A stretch of DNA of 64,000 nt, taken from contig JALEKD010000032.1 of the NCBI GenBank assembly GCA_022769285.1, positions 84,972-148,971 on the forward strand. Reading direction: 5' to 3'. Both the position numbers and the translations under genes were made by a program. Shown in pieces: positions 1 through 9,097 of the stretch (position 1 is the stretch's first letter; every line of letters starts with the position of its first letter). The notes under the pieces were generated by a model. That model saw nothing but the letters and a program-made list of their open reading frames with translations, had not been told where the DNA came from and ran no database searches. This DNA comes from Prevotella sp. GTDB taxonomy: Bacteria; Bacteroidota; Bacteroidia; Bacteroidales; Bacteroidaceae.

Positions 1-234
1 CGAAGTGTAAATCTCGCATCCGCTCAGGTCGAACGTGCCCAGCCGCAGGGCGGCCGCGCGGATGGCGCTCACCTCGGCGTGGGCCGTGGGGTCGGTGTCC
101 AGGGTCACCATGTTGGCCGCCTCGGCCACGATGACCCCGCCGCGGGCTATCACGGCACCAAAGGGGCCGCCGCCCTTGCGCACGCTGTCCTCGCTCAGGG
201 CGATGGCGCGGCGCATCAGTTCTTCTTTAGTCAT
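1..234 (-). CDS. Nucleoside/guanine deaminase, 3'-truncated by window edge
   Basis: Only the first 78 residues of this gene lie in the window; it runs off the left edge. The translation starts MTKEELMRRAIALSED and continues with GGPFGAVIARGG and then TAHAEVSAIRAAA. The HAE element is the zinc-binding and proton-shuttling motif of the cytidine deaminase superfamily, and GGGPFGAVI followed by DPTAHAE is typical of the guanine deaminase/tRNA adenosine deaminase branch. The second zinc motif (PCxxC) would lie outside the window. A Bacteroidetes-type promoter is placed correctly about 20 bp upstream of the ATG. Guanine deaminase is the best guess from the PFGAVI context, but substrate cannot be settled from the N-terminus alone. 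Confidence 0.8.
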   Translation of the reverse strand, partial: MTKEELMRRAIALSEDSVRKGGGPFGAVIARGGVIVAEAANMVTLDTDPTAHAEVSAIRAAALRLGTFDLSGCEIYTS

Positions 235-258
235 AATGAGTATCTTTAGATTTGCCTG

Positions 259-289
259 CAAACTTATTCTTTTTTCGCGAGACGGCAAA
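259..289 (-). promoter_or_regulatory. Promoter of the deaminase gene
   Basis: Read on the minus strand, TTTG (286-289) is followed after 19 bp by TAAGTTTG (259-266), matching the Bacteroidetes -33/-7 consensus TTTG and TAnnTTTG. Transcription would start near 253, leaving a leader of about 20 nt before the ATG at 234. Confidence 0.6.
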
Positions 290-327
290 TCATTCCAAGC
301 TAAAAAACACTAAAACTGCCCGAGGCG

Positions 328-1551
328 CTACAATAATACGGCGAGCGACAGACCAGCTGCCAGGGTATGCAGATGGCTGTCGCCCTGGCGGCTGAGAGCG
401 GGCTGCAGGGTGTAGTCTACGAAGAGGCGGGCTGCGCTGTGGGGCTGCATGCGGTAGGCTATCGACAGGCCGGTACCTACATTCAGGCCGCCACGGGCGG
501 GAAGGGCGTGGTGGCTCAGACTGAGGGCCGAGTAATGGGTGTAGCCGCCCAAGAGTTTGCTGCCCAGCAGCCAGCGACCCGTAAGAGGATAAGACAGGTA
601 GGCACCGGCACTGGCCGAGAGGGCATCCAGCCGGTCATCCTCGGCCTGGGTATGCTGGGTTATCACGGCGGTATTGGTCAGGGTTACCCGTCCGCCCACG
701 CCCACATAGGGTGAGAAGAAGTAGGCCCCCTCGGCTCCGACAGACGACCCTGCCGAGGTACGCATGGTGGCCTGGGCATCCAGGGCGTAGGCCGACAGGG
801 GTATATTGGCCCCCACGTATAGGGCGGCGAACGATGGACGGGCGTCGCGGTTATACGTCTGAGGGTCCGAATGGGCATCGCCCTGCGCGCGACCCAGCAC
901 CCGGCTGGCCACCCAGTAGCCTATCTCGGCAGAGAACATTCCGATACTGGCCCCGGTGAACACGTCGCTCAGCCAGTGCTTATGGCCGCTCACGCGGAGC
1001 AAGCCCGTGGCGGTGGCCAGCGTGTAAGCGCCTACGCCGACCCATGGACTGTGGTACCCGTACTCGTGGGTAAGCATCGTGGCGGTCATAAAGGCGGTAG
1101 CCGTATGGCCCGAGGGAAACGAGTGGCGGTCACTGCCGTCGGGGCGGGTCACCCGGGTAGTGCGCTTCAGTCCCTCGGTGGCCGATGCCATGACAAGGGT
1201 CGACGCCGCCCCGGCCACTGCCAACTGCGTCCACGTGCTACGGCTCTCTACTCCAGCCGTTTTGAGTCCCACCAACACCAATGCCGGCAGCAATTGCATA
1301 CCGTTTCCGGCATAGCCGTGGCGTTCGTCCAAGGGGGCATGGCGTAGGTCACGGTAGTGAGCATCCTGCCCGCGCACCAACAGTCCGAGTGCCAACAGCG
1401 GCGCCCTTGCGTACAGCGTGGGGCTGACCATAGTCGGTGTACGCACCGTCTTTGTTCCTCCCAAGGTATCGGCAGACATGCCCGTGGTCTGTGCGCAAAC
1501 GGGCGCAGTTGCCACCATCCCAATAAACAGCAGTATTTTCTTTATTGTCAT
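328..1551 (-). CDS. PAP2-family phosphatase with C-terminal outer-membrane-type barrel
   Basis: A 407-residue protein. The start at MTIKKILLFIGMV is preferred over an ATG 24 nt upstream because it places a signal peptide (cleavage after APVCA) exactly at the N-terminus. The central part has all three PAP2 phosphatase motifs: KRTTRVTRP (K-x6-RP), SFPSGH, and RVSGHKHWLSD (R-x5-H-x3-D form). These act on lipid or nucleotide phosphomonoesters in the periplasm. The last roughly 190 residues alternate hydrophobic and polar residues with glycines and aromatic belts (YVGANIPLSAYAL, SPYVGVGGRVTLT), which looks like an eight-stranded outer-membrane barrel. PAP2 plus barrel is a recurring architecture in Bacteroidales. 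The lipid substrate is unknown. A TACCTTTG element on the minus strand at 1674-1681 is a possible -7 box without a clear -33. Confidence 0.85.
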   Translation of the reverse strand: MTIKKILLFIGMVATAPVCAQTTGMSADTLGGTKTVRTPTMVSPTLYARAPLLALGLLVRGQDAHYRDLRHAPLDERHGYAGNGMQLLPALVLVGLKTAGVESRSTWTQLAVAGAASTLVMASATEGLKRTTRVTRPDGSDRHSFPSGHTATAFMTATMLTHEYGYHSPWVGVGAYTLATATGLLRVSGHKHWLSDVFTGASIGMFSAEIGYWVASRVLGRAQGDAHSDPQTYNRDARPSFAALYVGANIPLSAYALDAQATMRTSAGSSVGAEGAYFFSPYVGVGGRVTLTNTAVITQHTQAEDDRLDALSASAGAYLSYPLTGRWLLGSKLLGGYTHYSALSLSHHALPARGGLNVGTGLSIAYRMQPHSAARLFVDYTLQPALSRQGDSHLHTLAAGLSLAVLL

Positions 1552-1874
1552 ATCCTTTCTTATTCTCAAAACCATTGTTTCCAGGCCCGCATCCCCTATT
1601 TATCCTTTGAAGGGACGAACAAGTCATGTGTCATCGAACCTATTTGAAATGCCGAGGTGCAACCTATCTTACACAAAGGTAGTGATAAAAACCAATTCCG
1701 CCATCATTCCACTCATTTTTGTTAAGAAAAAATCCACTGCAAGGGCTACTACAGGAACAAAGTGCATCCACGCCCCAAAGTAAGCCATCGATCCCAAGCC
1801 ACCATTTGCCCCCAGAACGCCAAAGAGCACCCTGATTTTAGCTGTCATGGTGATAAAAAAAACGGGGAATGGTC

Positions 1875-1905
1875 TTGGCTATTTGTCTGTTGGTTCCTAT
1901 CTTTG
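1875..1905 (+). promoter_or_regulatory. Promoter of tag
   Basis: TTG (1875-1877), a 20-bp spacer and TATCTTTG (1898-1905) match the Bacteroidetes -33/-7 promoter. The leader to the preferred ATG at 2004 would be about 95 nt. The rest of the 1552-2003 gap has no gene I can support. Confidence 0.6.
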
Positions 1906-2003
1906 CAAATGGTATCGGCACGGCAGGCAGGGTTATCGGCCGAGAATCCCGATAGGTCATGGTACACACAGCGACCACGAGCCGCCACCTAATAATATTG
2001 AGC

Positions 2004-2597
2004 ATGAAAAAAGAAACAACATTTATCCCCGACGACCGCCCCCGGTGTCGATGGTGCCAGGGCGGCAACCAACGCTATATGGATTATCACGACCACGAAT
2101 GGGGCATGCCCGTACACGATGACCGACAGTTGTTCGAGTTGCTACTCCTGGAGTCGTTCCAGGCAGGACTCTCGTGGGCCTGCGTACTTAACAAGCGCGA
2201 TGCCTTTAGGCTCGCCTTTGACGGGTTCGACTACCGCAAGATAGCCCAGTACCCCGAGGCGCGGATAGAGGCTCTGAGCCAGAACACCGCGATTATACGC
2301 AACCGGCTCAAGATACGCGCGGCCATCACCAATGCCCGCGTCTTCATGCAGATACAGGCCCAGGCGGGGTCGTTCGACCACTATATCTGGCAGTTTACCA
2401 ACGGTGCCACTATCCGAGAGACAGGCCTGACCACCTCGGCCCTCTCAGACCGCATATCGGCCGACCTGTACCGGCGGGGCATGCGCTTCGTGGGCTCTAC
2501 CATCATATACAGCTATCTACAGGCCATCGGCATCATCAACAGTCACGAACCCGGCTGTTACCTATACCCCGGCCCCTGTACTTGCCACCATCTTTAG
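2004..2597 (+). CDS. tag: DNA-3-methyladenine glycosylase I
   Basis: Base-excision repair glycosylase that removes 3-methyladenine from alkylated DNA; 197 residues, the family's usual size. The start at MKKETTFIPDD is chosen because upstream in-frame residues do not resemble the family and the conserved part begins at once with RCRWC. Family features: C15 in the N-terminal CxxC, the YHDHEWG box (H29) and a C-terminal HEPGC motif, together the HhH glycosylase zinc-snap ligands (Cys, His, His, Cys); the LLLESFQAGLSW segment is the Tag signature. The gene is a single transcription unit with its own promoter. Its last codons and the TAG stop lie inside the left arm of an intergenic palindromic repeat (2587-2654). 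Confidence 0.95.
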   Translation: MKKETTFIPDDRPRCRWCQGGNQRYMDYHDHEWGMPVHDDRQLFELLLLESFQAGLSWACVLNKRDAFRLAFDGFDYRKIAQYPEARIEALSQNTAIIRNRLKIRAAITNARVFMQIQAQAGSFDHYIWQFTNGATIRETGLTTSALSDRISADLYRRGMRFVGSTIIYSYLQAIGIINSHEPGCYLYPGPCTCHHL

Positions 2598-2654
2598 CTT
2601 GCTAATGACGGCTCCCAACTTTCCCGGAACCGTCATTAGCAAGCCAAAGATGGT
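2587..2654. repeat. Palindromic intergenic repeat, copy 1 (inner part only)
   Basis: Two 25-bp arms (2587-2611 and 2630-2654) are inverted repeats with one mismatch. They carry TTAGCTTGCTAATGACGG and its complement around CTCCCAACTTTCCCGGAA. The same words (CTAATGACGGCTCCCA, TCCCGGAnCCGTC) recur in five other intergenic regions of this window. This copy lacks the outer GGAGACCG termini of the others. It overlaps the last codons of tag and could form a strong hairpin in the tag mRNA, but has no U-run. Confidence 0.75.
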
Positions 2655-2813
2655 CGCGGGACAAACAGAGCACACCGCCACACCATTTCCCTCCACCGTC
2701 CTAACTACCGTGAGTGCCACCGCCATCATGGCGTTCACCGTATTTATTGAGGGCATTATCGTTATTTTGCTCAAAAAGTCTAACAATCTTTTTAATAATG
2801 TGAAAAAAATGAC

Positions 2814-2821
2814 TATCTTTG
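2814..2821 (+). promoter_or_regulatory. -7 element of the secDF promoter
   Basis: TATCTTTG matches TAnnTTTG; the TTT at 2791-2793, 20 bp upstream, is a weak -33. The start codon at 2864 leaves a leader of about 37 nt. Between tag and this point the sequence holds only repeat copy 1 and non-coding DNA. Confidence 0.5.
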
Positions 2822-2863
2822 CACGACATTGTCACGACTACAATTTAAATAATTATAAAAACA

Positions 2864-5800
2864 ATGCAAAACAAAGGAATCGTAATTTTTACGGCCGTCC
2901 TGCTGACTCTTGCCAGCATTTTCTACCTCTCGTTCTCGGTAGCGACCCGCTACTATGACACCGAGGCAGCAAAACTGAAGGACCCAGTGGCCCAGCAGGA
3001 TTACAAGGACTCGGTTAAGTATCTCGGCATCTACTCCTATCAGAAATGTCTTGAGACCCAGATCGGGCTTGGCCTTGACCTGAAAGGCGGAATGAACGTT
3101 ATTCTTGAGATTTCGGTCCCCGACGTGGTAGACAACCTTGCCGACCACAAGACTGACGTCGCCTACACCAAGGCGATGAAAGAGGCCCGCACCCAGGAGG
3201 AAACCAGTCAGACCGACTTCATTACTCTGTTTATTAACGCCTACCACAAGATTGCACCGGGCCATCGCCTGGCCGAAATCTTTGCCACCCAGCAGCTGCA
3301 GGGTAAGGTTAGCCCGCAGAGTAGCGACAGCGAGGTTGAAAAGGTACTGCGCAACGAGGTACAGTTAGCCATTGACAACTCGTTCAACGTAGTTCGCAAC
3401 CGTATCGACAAGTTTGGCGTCGTCCAGCCCAACATCCAGAAGCTGGAGGGACAGGATGGCCGCATCATGGTCGAGATGCCGGGTGTCAAAGAGCCCGAGC
3501 GTATGCGTAAACTGCTGCAGGGTAGCGCCAACCTGGAGTTCTGGGAGACTTACAACTCTGACGAGATTGTTCCTTACCTCATCCAGCTGGATCAGCGACT
3601 GGCCAACAACACCAGCAACGATACTGCCAGCGTGAAGAAGGATAAGGAGACCAAGGAGAAAGAGGTCGCCAAGGCCGACAAGCCCAAGTTCGAGCTGAAG
3701 AAAGGCAACGCCAAGAAGACTGCCGCAGCCAAACTGAGCGATGAGGCACAGGTACAGGCTCTGAAGAAGCAGCACCCCCTCACCTCGATGCTGCAAACCA
3801 CTGGCAACGGACAGCTCAGCGTGGCGGGTCTGGCCAGCGTTCGCGATACAGCAGCCATCAACAAGCTGATAACATCCAACGTGGCTAAACAGGTACTGCC
3901 CTCTGACGTAAAACTGCTGTGGAGCGCTACGCCTACAGACATGTATGGCGAGCAGGTGAAGAACGTGTTCGAGCTCCACGCCATCAAGGTAACTTCATCT
4001 AACGGCCGCGCTCCGCTGGAGGGCGACGTGATAACCGATGCAAGCGACGAGTTTAACAACCTGACCGGCGCCCCCGAGGTAAGTATGAAGATGAACCCCG
4101 AGGGAGCCCGTCGCTGGGCTTCGCTCACCAAGGCCAACATCGGCAAGGCCATCGCCATTGTGCTGGACAACTCCGTGTACTCAGCCCCACGTGTAAGCTC
4201 AGAGATAGACGGCGGCCAGTCGGCTATATCGGGTAACTTTACCGTTGAGATGACCAAAGACTTGGCCAACACGCTGAAGTCTGGACGTATGCCAGCCCCT
4301 GCCCGTATCGTACAGGAAGAAGTAGTAGGTCCTACGCTGGGTGCCCAGTCTATCCAGCAGGGTATTGTATCGTTCATCATAGCCTTTGTGCTGCTTATCG
4401 TCTACATGATACTGATGTACAATGTCATCCCTGGTACGATAGCTAACCTGGCCCTGATAGTCAACGTATTCTTTACCCTCGGTATCCTTACCTCGTTCCA
4501 GGCAGCCCTCACCATGAGTGGTATAGCCGGTATGGTGCTGTCGTTGGGTACTGCGGTAGATGCCAACGTGCTTATCTATGAGCGCATCAAGGAAGAGCTG
4601 CGCGCCGGAAAGATGATGAAGGAAGCCATCAAGGCAGGTTATAGCAACGCGTTCAGCGCCATCTTCGACTCTAACCTCACCTCGCTCATCACAGGTATCA
4701 TCCTGCTGGCCTTCGGTACCGGCCCCATCCAGGGCTTTGCCACCACATGGATTATCGGTATCTTCTGCTCGTTCTTCACAGCCGTGTTCCTCACACGTAT
4801 CGTCTATGAGCATCAGCTGAGCCACGATAAGTGGACACACCTGAAGTTCTGGACCAGCGTGTCCAAGAACCTGGCTCAGGGAACCAACATTAAGTTTATG
4901 TCCATGTACAAGGGCACCTTCACAATAGCCGCTATCTGTGCCGTAGTATTCTTGGGTAGCCTCTTCACCCGTGGCCTGGACAAGAGTATCGACTTTACAG
5001 GTGGACGTAACTACGTGGTACAGTTCGAGAAGTCTACCCAGCCTGAGCAGATACGCGATATCATCGGCCAGGCGTTCCCAGGCTGCACCAACAGTGCCCT
5101 GTCACTTGGAACGGATAACAAGACCATCCGTATATCTACCAACTACAAGATAGAGTCTAACAGCCCGACCGTAGACGATGAGGCCGAGACGCTGTTGTAC
5201 AACACCTTGAAGAAGAACGGCCTGGTTAGTCAGGAATCTGTCAAGGACTTCAAGAACCCAGACATCCGCCAGGGTGGTTCTATCATCAGTTCGTCTAAGG
5301 TAGGTCCCTCGGTGGCCAAGGATGTTACTTACGGCGCCATCATCAGTGTGTTTATCGCCCTGGTAGCCATCTTCCTGTACATCCTGCTGCGCTTCCGCAA
5401 CCTCGCATTCTCAGTAGGTTCTACCGTAGCCCTGGTCTTCGATGCCCTGACCGTTATCGGTCTGTTCTCTGTACTGAAAGGCTTGCTGCCCTTCTCTCTC
5501 GAGGTAGACCAGACGTTCATCGGTGCCGTGCTGACCGTGATAGGTTACTCTATCAACGATAAGGTGGTGGTATTCGACCGTATCCGTGAAAACCTGAAGC
5601 TGCATCCGAAGCAGGATTACCAGATACTTTTCAACAATTCTATCAACCAGACACTGACCCGTACCATCAACACGTCAGTATCTACCTTGATAGTATTGCT
5701 CTGTATCCTCTTCCTCGGTGGCAAGAGTATCCAGCCGTTCGCCTTTGCCATGACCTTAGGCGTAGTGTTCGGTACCCTGTCATCTATCTTCATCGCCTCG

Positions 5801-5866
5801 CCTATCGCGTACCTCACCTTGGGACGCAAGATTCGCGACCGCCGAGTAGAGGCTGACCCCGAGTAA
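2864..5866 (+). CDS. secDF: Fused protein translocase subunit SecDF
   Basis: A 1000-residue inner-membrane protein combining SecD and SecF, the proton-driven subunits that pull preproteins through SecYEG into the periplasm. The SecD half begins with one membrane segment (IFTAVLLTLASIFYLSF), then the D1 motif GLDLKGGMNV (around residues 67-76), a large periplasmic P1 domain with a Lys/Glu/Ala-rich insertion (around 250-310), and five more membrane segments after EEVVGPTLGAQSIQQG. The SecF half starts near residue 690 with SIDFTGGRNYVVQF (the DFTGG signature), followed by KVGPSVAKDVTYGAI and the final membrane bundle with GYSINDKVVVFDRIREN. Fused SecDF is the normal form in Bacteroidetes. The gene is monocistronic: own promoter, and a terminator directly downstream. 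Confidence 0.97.
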   Translation: MQNKGIVIFTAVLLTLASIFYLSFSVATRYYDTEAAKLKDPVAQQDYKDSVKYLGIYSYQKCLETQIGLGLDLKGGMNVILEISVPDVVDNLADHKTDVAYTKAMKEARTQEETSQTDFITLFINAYHKIAPGHRLAEIFATQQLQGKVSPQSSDSEVEKVLRNEVQLAIDNSFNVVRNRIDKFGVVQPNIQKLEGQDGRIMVEMPGVKEPERMRKLLQGSANLEFWETYNSDEIVPYLIQLDQRLANNTSNDTASVKKDKETKEKEVAKADKPKFELKKGNAKKTAAAKLSDEAQVQALKKQHPLTSMLQTTGNGQLSVAGLASVRDTAAINKLITSNVAKQVLPSDVKLLWSATPTDMYGEQVKNVFELHAIKVTSSNGRAPLEGDVITDASDEFNNLTGAPEVSMKMNPEGARRWASLTKANIGKAIAIVLDNSVYSAPRVSSEIDGGQSAISGNFTVEMTKDLANTLKSGRMPAPARIVQEEVVGPTLGAQSIQQGIVSFIIAFVLLIVYMILMYNVIPGTIANLALIVNVFFTLGILTSFQAALTMSGIAGMVLSLGTAVDANVLIYERIKEELRAGKMMKEAIKAGYSNAFSAIFDSNLTSLITGIILLAFGTGPIQGFATTWIIGIFCSFFTAVFLTRIVYEHQLSHDKWTHLKFWTSVSKNLAQGTNIKFMSMYKGTFTIAAICAVVFLGSLFTRGLDKSIDFTGGRNYVVQFEKSTQPEQIRDIIGQAFPGCTNSALSLGTDNKTIRISTNYKIESNSPTVDDEAETLLYNTLKKNGLVSQESVKDFKNPDIRQGGSIISSSKVGPSVAKDVTYGAIISVFIALVAIFLYILLRFRNLAFSVGSTVALVFDALTVIGLFSVLKGLLPFSLEVDQTFIGAVLTVIGYSINDKVVVFDRIRENLKLHPKQDYQILFNNSINQTLTRTINTSVSTLIVLLCILFLGGKSIQPFAFAMTLGVVFGTLSSIFIASPIAYLTLGRKIRDRRVEADPE

Positions 5867-5892
5867 GCACAGACACTCATTAATATCGCTAT

Positions 5893-5928
5893 AAGCCGCA
5901 TTGCCCAGCAGGACGATGCGGCTTTTTT
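5893..5928 (+). terminator. Intrinsic terminator of secDF
   Basis: Stem AAGCCGCAT (5893-5901) pairs with ATGCGGCTT (5916-5924), followed by a run of T. It starts 27 nt after the secDF stop. Confidence 0.85.
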
Positions 5929-6122
5929 GCGCGGCAAGGGGCAGTAGAATCACCAAGAAGATTAGCAGAAATCCAAGGATAGCGGGCTGATACTATGAAG
6001 CAGCGAGAGCAACCTGTGCGAGCGCTCCTCTACCCTGCCATTTTCCACCTTTCTATTTCCCTTGTGGATAGGAACTGATGCCGAAGACACGCACAGAACC
6101 GGAGAGAGGTTCCGGCGATAGC

Positions 6123-6176
6123 AGATAACGACAAAGGACGAAACGAGAGATGTCGTTTCGCCCTTTGTCGTTATCT
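6123..6176. terminator. Long near-perfect hairpin, probable terminator
   Basis: AGATAACGACAAAGG-ACGAAACGA pairs with TCGTTTCG-CCCTTTGTCGTTATCT around a short loop, over 20 bp of stem. It lies between convergent secDF and the M28 peptidase gene. There is no clear U-run, so it may be a bidirectional terminator or a structured RNA end. Nothing else is visible between 5929 and 6281. Confidence 0.5.
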
Positions 6177-6281
6177 ATATAGCGCTATACTATATGTACA
6201 ATAATGCATAGACGGCCCTATGGCCGTAGGAGCACTTATATAATGATGTGTAAACCATCGATGGGCACACCCCTGTGCTTC

Positions 6282-7316
6282 CTACTCCTCGGTGTACAGC
6301 ACCTGGACAACCGTCTGCCCTACGGCCTTGAGCACCGCAGGGTCTATGTGCTCCATATTGTCGTTAACCGTGTGCCAGGTGGGGCCGAAGCTACTCTGCT
6401 GACAGTCGGGGTAATAGGCGATGATGTCAACCGTGGGTATCTGAGCCACCTCGTTGAGGGGCACGTGGTCATCGGTTATCATGCCACCATCCTGTCGGGG
6501 GAAATAGCCCCCATAGCCAGCCTTGCGGGCTGCGCGCCACACCTTCTTGACCACTTCACCGGCATACTGCTTAGATATGCCCTCCTGGTAGAAGCGCGCA
6601 CCCTGGCCGCCCACCATATCCAGGAGCAGGCCATAACGTACACGGAAGTCCTGAGGCAGATGAGCTGCAAAATACTGAGCGCCCAGCGCCCAACTGTCAT
6701 CGCTGCCCTCGCTCTGAGCCCATTGGGGAGTGCCCCAGTCCTCAGCATCGAAGCATACGAAGTCTACACCCACCCGGAGTGTGGTGTCGCGCTGTATCAG
6801 ACGGGCTATCTCGAGCATCACAGCCACCCCGCTGGCGGCATCGTTGGCTGCCAGGATAGGCTTATGCCAGTTAGCCGAATCGGGGTCGTTGTCGGCCCAG
6901 GGCCTGCTGTCCCAGTGGGCACAGAGCAGCACACGCTCCGTAAGTTCCGGACGGCAACGGGCTATGATATTCTGGCTCTTGAGCACGGTACCGTCATAGC
7001 CCTTCACATCGGCACGCTGTATGCTCACCTCGCAGCCGTACTGCCTAAACTTGTCAGCTATCCAGCGACCACAGCGGTCGTGGGCCTCGGTGTTCATGGG
7101 CCTTGGGCCAAAGTCGCACTGAGCCTTGGTAAAGGCATAGGCACTGTCGGCGCTGAACGCAGGACCCACAGGCTCTGCCTTCTCTATCTCATCGGTAGCC
7201 TCAGCCATGTCCGAGCCCTGAGTACGGCCCTTGACAGCAGCCACCGCCACGGCCACCGCCACTACGACGGCAGCCCCTCCTATCATCATCTTCATCTTAC
7301 GTGTCATAGATATCAT
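6282..7316 (-). CDS. M28-family peptidase, glutaminyl-cyclase-like
   Basis: A 344-residue protein with an N-terminal membrane anchor or signal segment rich in Ala and Val (residues 11-28), so it acts outside the cytoplasm. The zinc-site motifs of family M28 are all present: H134 in LCAHWDSRPW, D159 in AANDAASG, E192 in CFDAEDWG, D233 in LLDMVGG, and H315 in PTWHTVNDN. The HWDSRPWADND and WHTVNDN forms match bacterial type II glutaminyl cyclases, which convert N-terminal Gln to pyroglutamate after signal-peptide removal, more than classic aminopeptidases. The ATG overlaps the stop of the preceding C26-M19 gene (ATGA), indicating translational coupling. A peptidase role cannot be excluded from sequence alone. 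Confidence 0.85.
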   Translation of the reverse strand: MISMTRKMKMMIGGAAVVVAVAVAVAAVKGRTQGSDMAEATDEIEKAEPVGPAFSADSAYAFTKAQCDFGPRPMNTEAHDRCGRWIADKFRQYGCEVSIQRADVKGYDGTVLKSQNIIARCRPELTERVLLCAHWDSRPWADNDPDSANWHKPILAANDAASGVAVMLEIARLIQRDTTLRVGVDFVCFDAEDWGTPQWAQSEGSDDSWALGAQYFAAHLPQDFRVRYGLLLDMVGGQGARFYQEGISKQYAGEVVKKVWRAARKAGYGGYFPRQDGGMITDDHVPLNEVAQIPTVDIIAYYPDCQQSSFGPTWHTVNDNMEHIDPAVLKAVGQTVVQVLYTEE

Positions 7317-9064
7317 GCTTGTTTACTCTGTTGAACCATAGCCATTACGCGCAGCCAGTTGCCACCCCATATCTTGCGGATGTCAGCCTCGCTGTACCTG
7401 CGGCGCAACAACTGGATGGTAAAGTTGACCACCTCCGAGGCATCGGCTATACCGCGCACGCCCCCATCGCCATCAAAGTCGGTGCCCAGTCCCACATGGT
7501 CTATGCCCATAATGTCGATTGCATGCTCCAGATGCGCGATGGCATCCAGGAGCGTAGCCTCGCCCTCGCGCCGCAGAAAACCGTGGTACAGCGTGGTGTG
7601 GGCCACGCCCCCCCTGCGCGCCAAGGCCCGCAACTGGTCATCGGTCAGATTACGCGGCACATCGCAGAGCGCCTTGCAGTTGCTGTGACTGCACACGATG
7701 GGCGTGGTACTGATGTCGAGGGCATCGTAGAAACTCGATTCAGCCGCATGGGAGAGGTCTACCATAAGCCCCAGACGGTTCATCTCATGGATAACACTCA
7801 CGCCAAAGTCGCTCACACCACCATGCGTGCCACAGCCACGTGCCGAGTCGCATATATCGTTGTCGCCATTGTGGCAGAGCGTGATGTACACCACGCCCCT
7901 GCCGGCAAAGTGGCGCACATTGGCCACATCGTGCTCCAGGGCGAGTCCATTCTCGATGCCCAGCACGATAGACTTCTTGCCATCGGCCTTGTTCTGATAG
8001 AGTTCCTGCGGTGTCCGAGCCTGGCGTACACCCTGGCTGTAACGTTGCAGGATGTCGCCTATGCGGTCGAAGATAAGGTCGGCATAAGCCCGGGGCGACG
8101 CGGCAGGCAGCGGAGCTATCTCCGCGAAGCTCTGTCCCTCCTTGGGCTGTGGCAGATAGGCCACCATGGTGGTAGCGTCCAACTGCCCGTCGGCCATCTT
8201 GTGCAGGTCTACCAGAATGCGGTCATCGCGCCGTCCAAAGTCTACCCCCTGGGGAAAGAACATAGGCGTGTCACAATGGGTGTCCAGCGTGAGCAGCCTA
8301 CTGTGCATTCTGCGGGCCTGGGCAAAGGTCGCAGCAGCGTCAACCAGCCACTTGAAGAGTGGCAGGCCAGCCTCGGCCAACCACTCGGGGTGCCACTGTA
8401 CACCCATGATAGACTTCAGTTCGCTGCTCTCCATGGCCTCGATGGTGCCATCAGCCGCCGTGGCCGCAACCTTGAACCGTGGGCCTGGGTTGGCCACCGC
8501 CTGATGGTGAAACGAGTTGACGTACAACTTAGAAGTACGGTATAGCTTGTACAGAGCCGAGTCGGGCTCCACCCCGACCGTGTGCGTAGGCTCCGTGCGA
8601 GCCGCGTCCTGCGAGTGCTTTATCGCGGTGTCTATATGCTGGGTCACCCGTCCGCCCAGGGCCATGGCCAGCGTCTGTATGCCCCGACAGATGCCCAACA
8701 TAGGCAGCTGCCGGTTGTACGCCAGCCGTGTCAGCAGCAACTCGGGCAGGTCGCGCTCGGCATTGATGCCCCCTAAGTGCTGTCCGGGCTCCTCGCCGGC
8801 CCACAGCGGATTGTAGTCGGCCCCACCCGTGAGCAGCAGCCCGTCTATGCGGTTCAGCGTATTGATGATAACATGGCGGTCGGCCACTGGCGGAATTATC
8901 AGTGGCACTCCCCCCGCAGCCTCTACCTGGCGGTAGTACCTGTCGCGAAGCGTGGCGTCGCCCTCTGCATAATTAGCAGTAATGCCTATCACCGGACGGC
9001 TTTCACCCTCGGGATAGGCAGAATAAATGGACAGAAGACGCGCCTCTATATCGAAATCTTCCAT
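7313..9064 (-). CDS. C26 glutamine-amidotransferase-like domain fused to M19 membrane dipeptidase
   Basis: 583 residues from the ATG at 9064 (a GTG two codons upstream is less likely). Residues 15-240 are a class I amidotransferase-like gamma-glutamyl hydrolase domain (peptidase C26, PuuD-like): RPVIGITANY, GLLLTGGADYNP, nucleophile in LGICRGIQTLA, and catalytic His in GVQWHPEW. Residues 255-583 are a renal-dipeptidase-type M19 domain: LDTHCDTP metal site, GIENG, ITLCHNGDNDICDSA, VDLSHA, IVCSHSNCKAL and GLGTDFDGDGG. No signal peptide is seen, so the enzyme is cytoplasmic. The combination would cleave a gamma-glutamyl bond and then a dipeptide. The neighbours (Lrp regulator before, glutaminyl-cyclase-like enzyme after, short gaps or overlap) suggest a peptide or glutamyl-compound utilisation unit. 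Confidence 0.9.
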   Translation of the reverse strand: MEDFDIEARLLSIYSAYPEGESRPVIGITANYAEGDATLRDRYYRQVEAAGGVPLIIPPVADRHVIINTLNRIDGLLLTGGADYNPLWAGEEPGQHLGGINAERDLPELLLTRLAYNRQLPMLGICRGIQTLAMALGGRVTQHIDTAIKHSQDAARTEPTHTVGVEPDSALYKLYRTSKLYVNSFHHQAVANPGPRFKVAATAADGTIEAMESSELKSIMGVQWHPEWLAEAGLPLFKWLVDAAATFAQARRMHSRLLTLDTHCDTPMFFPQGVDFGRRDDRILVDLHKMADGQLDATTMVAYLPQPKEGQSFAEIAPLPAASPRAYADLIFDRIGDILQRYSQGVRQARTPQELYQNKADGKKSIVLGIENGLALEHDVANVRHFAGRGVVYITLCHNGDNDICDSARGCGTHGGVSDFGVSVIHEMNRLGLMVDLSHAAESSFYDALDISTTPIVCSHSNCKALCDVPRNLTDDQLRALARRGGVAHTTLYHGFLRREGEATLLDAIAHLEHAIDIMGIDHVGLGTDFDGDGGVRGIADASEVVNFTIQLLRRRYSEADIRKIWGGNWLRVMAMVQQSKQA

Positions 9065-9097
9065 AGTCACAAATTAAGTGGGAATGGTCGGCACACC

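Noticed and set aside
6204..7334. Long plus-strand frame opposite the M28 gene (also similar frames opposite the C26-M19, helicase and suf genes)
   Set aside because: Antisense shadows typical of GC-rich DNA; no domain, start or promoter supports them, while the minus-strand genes have full family motifs.
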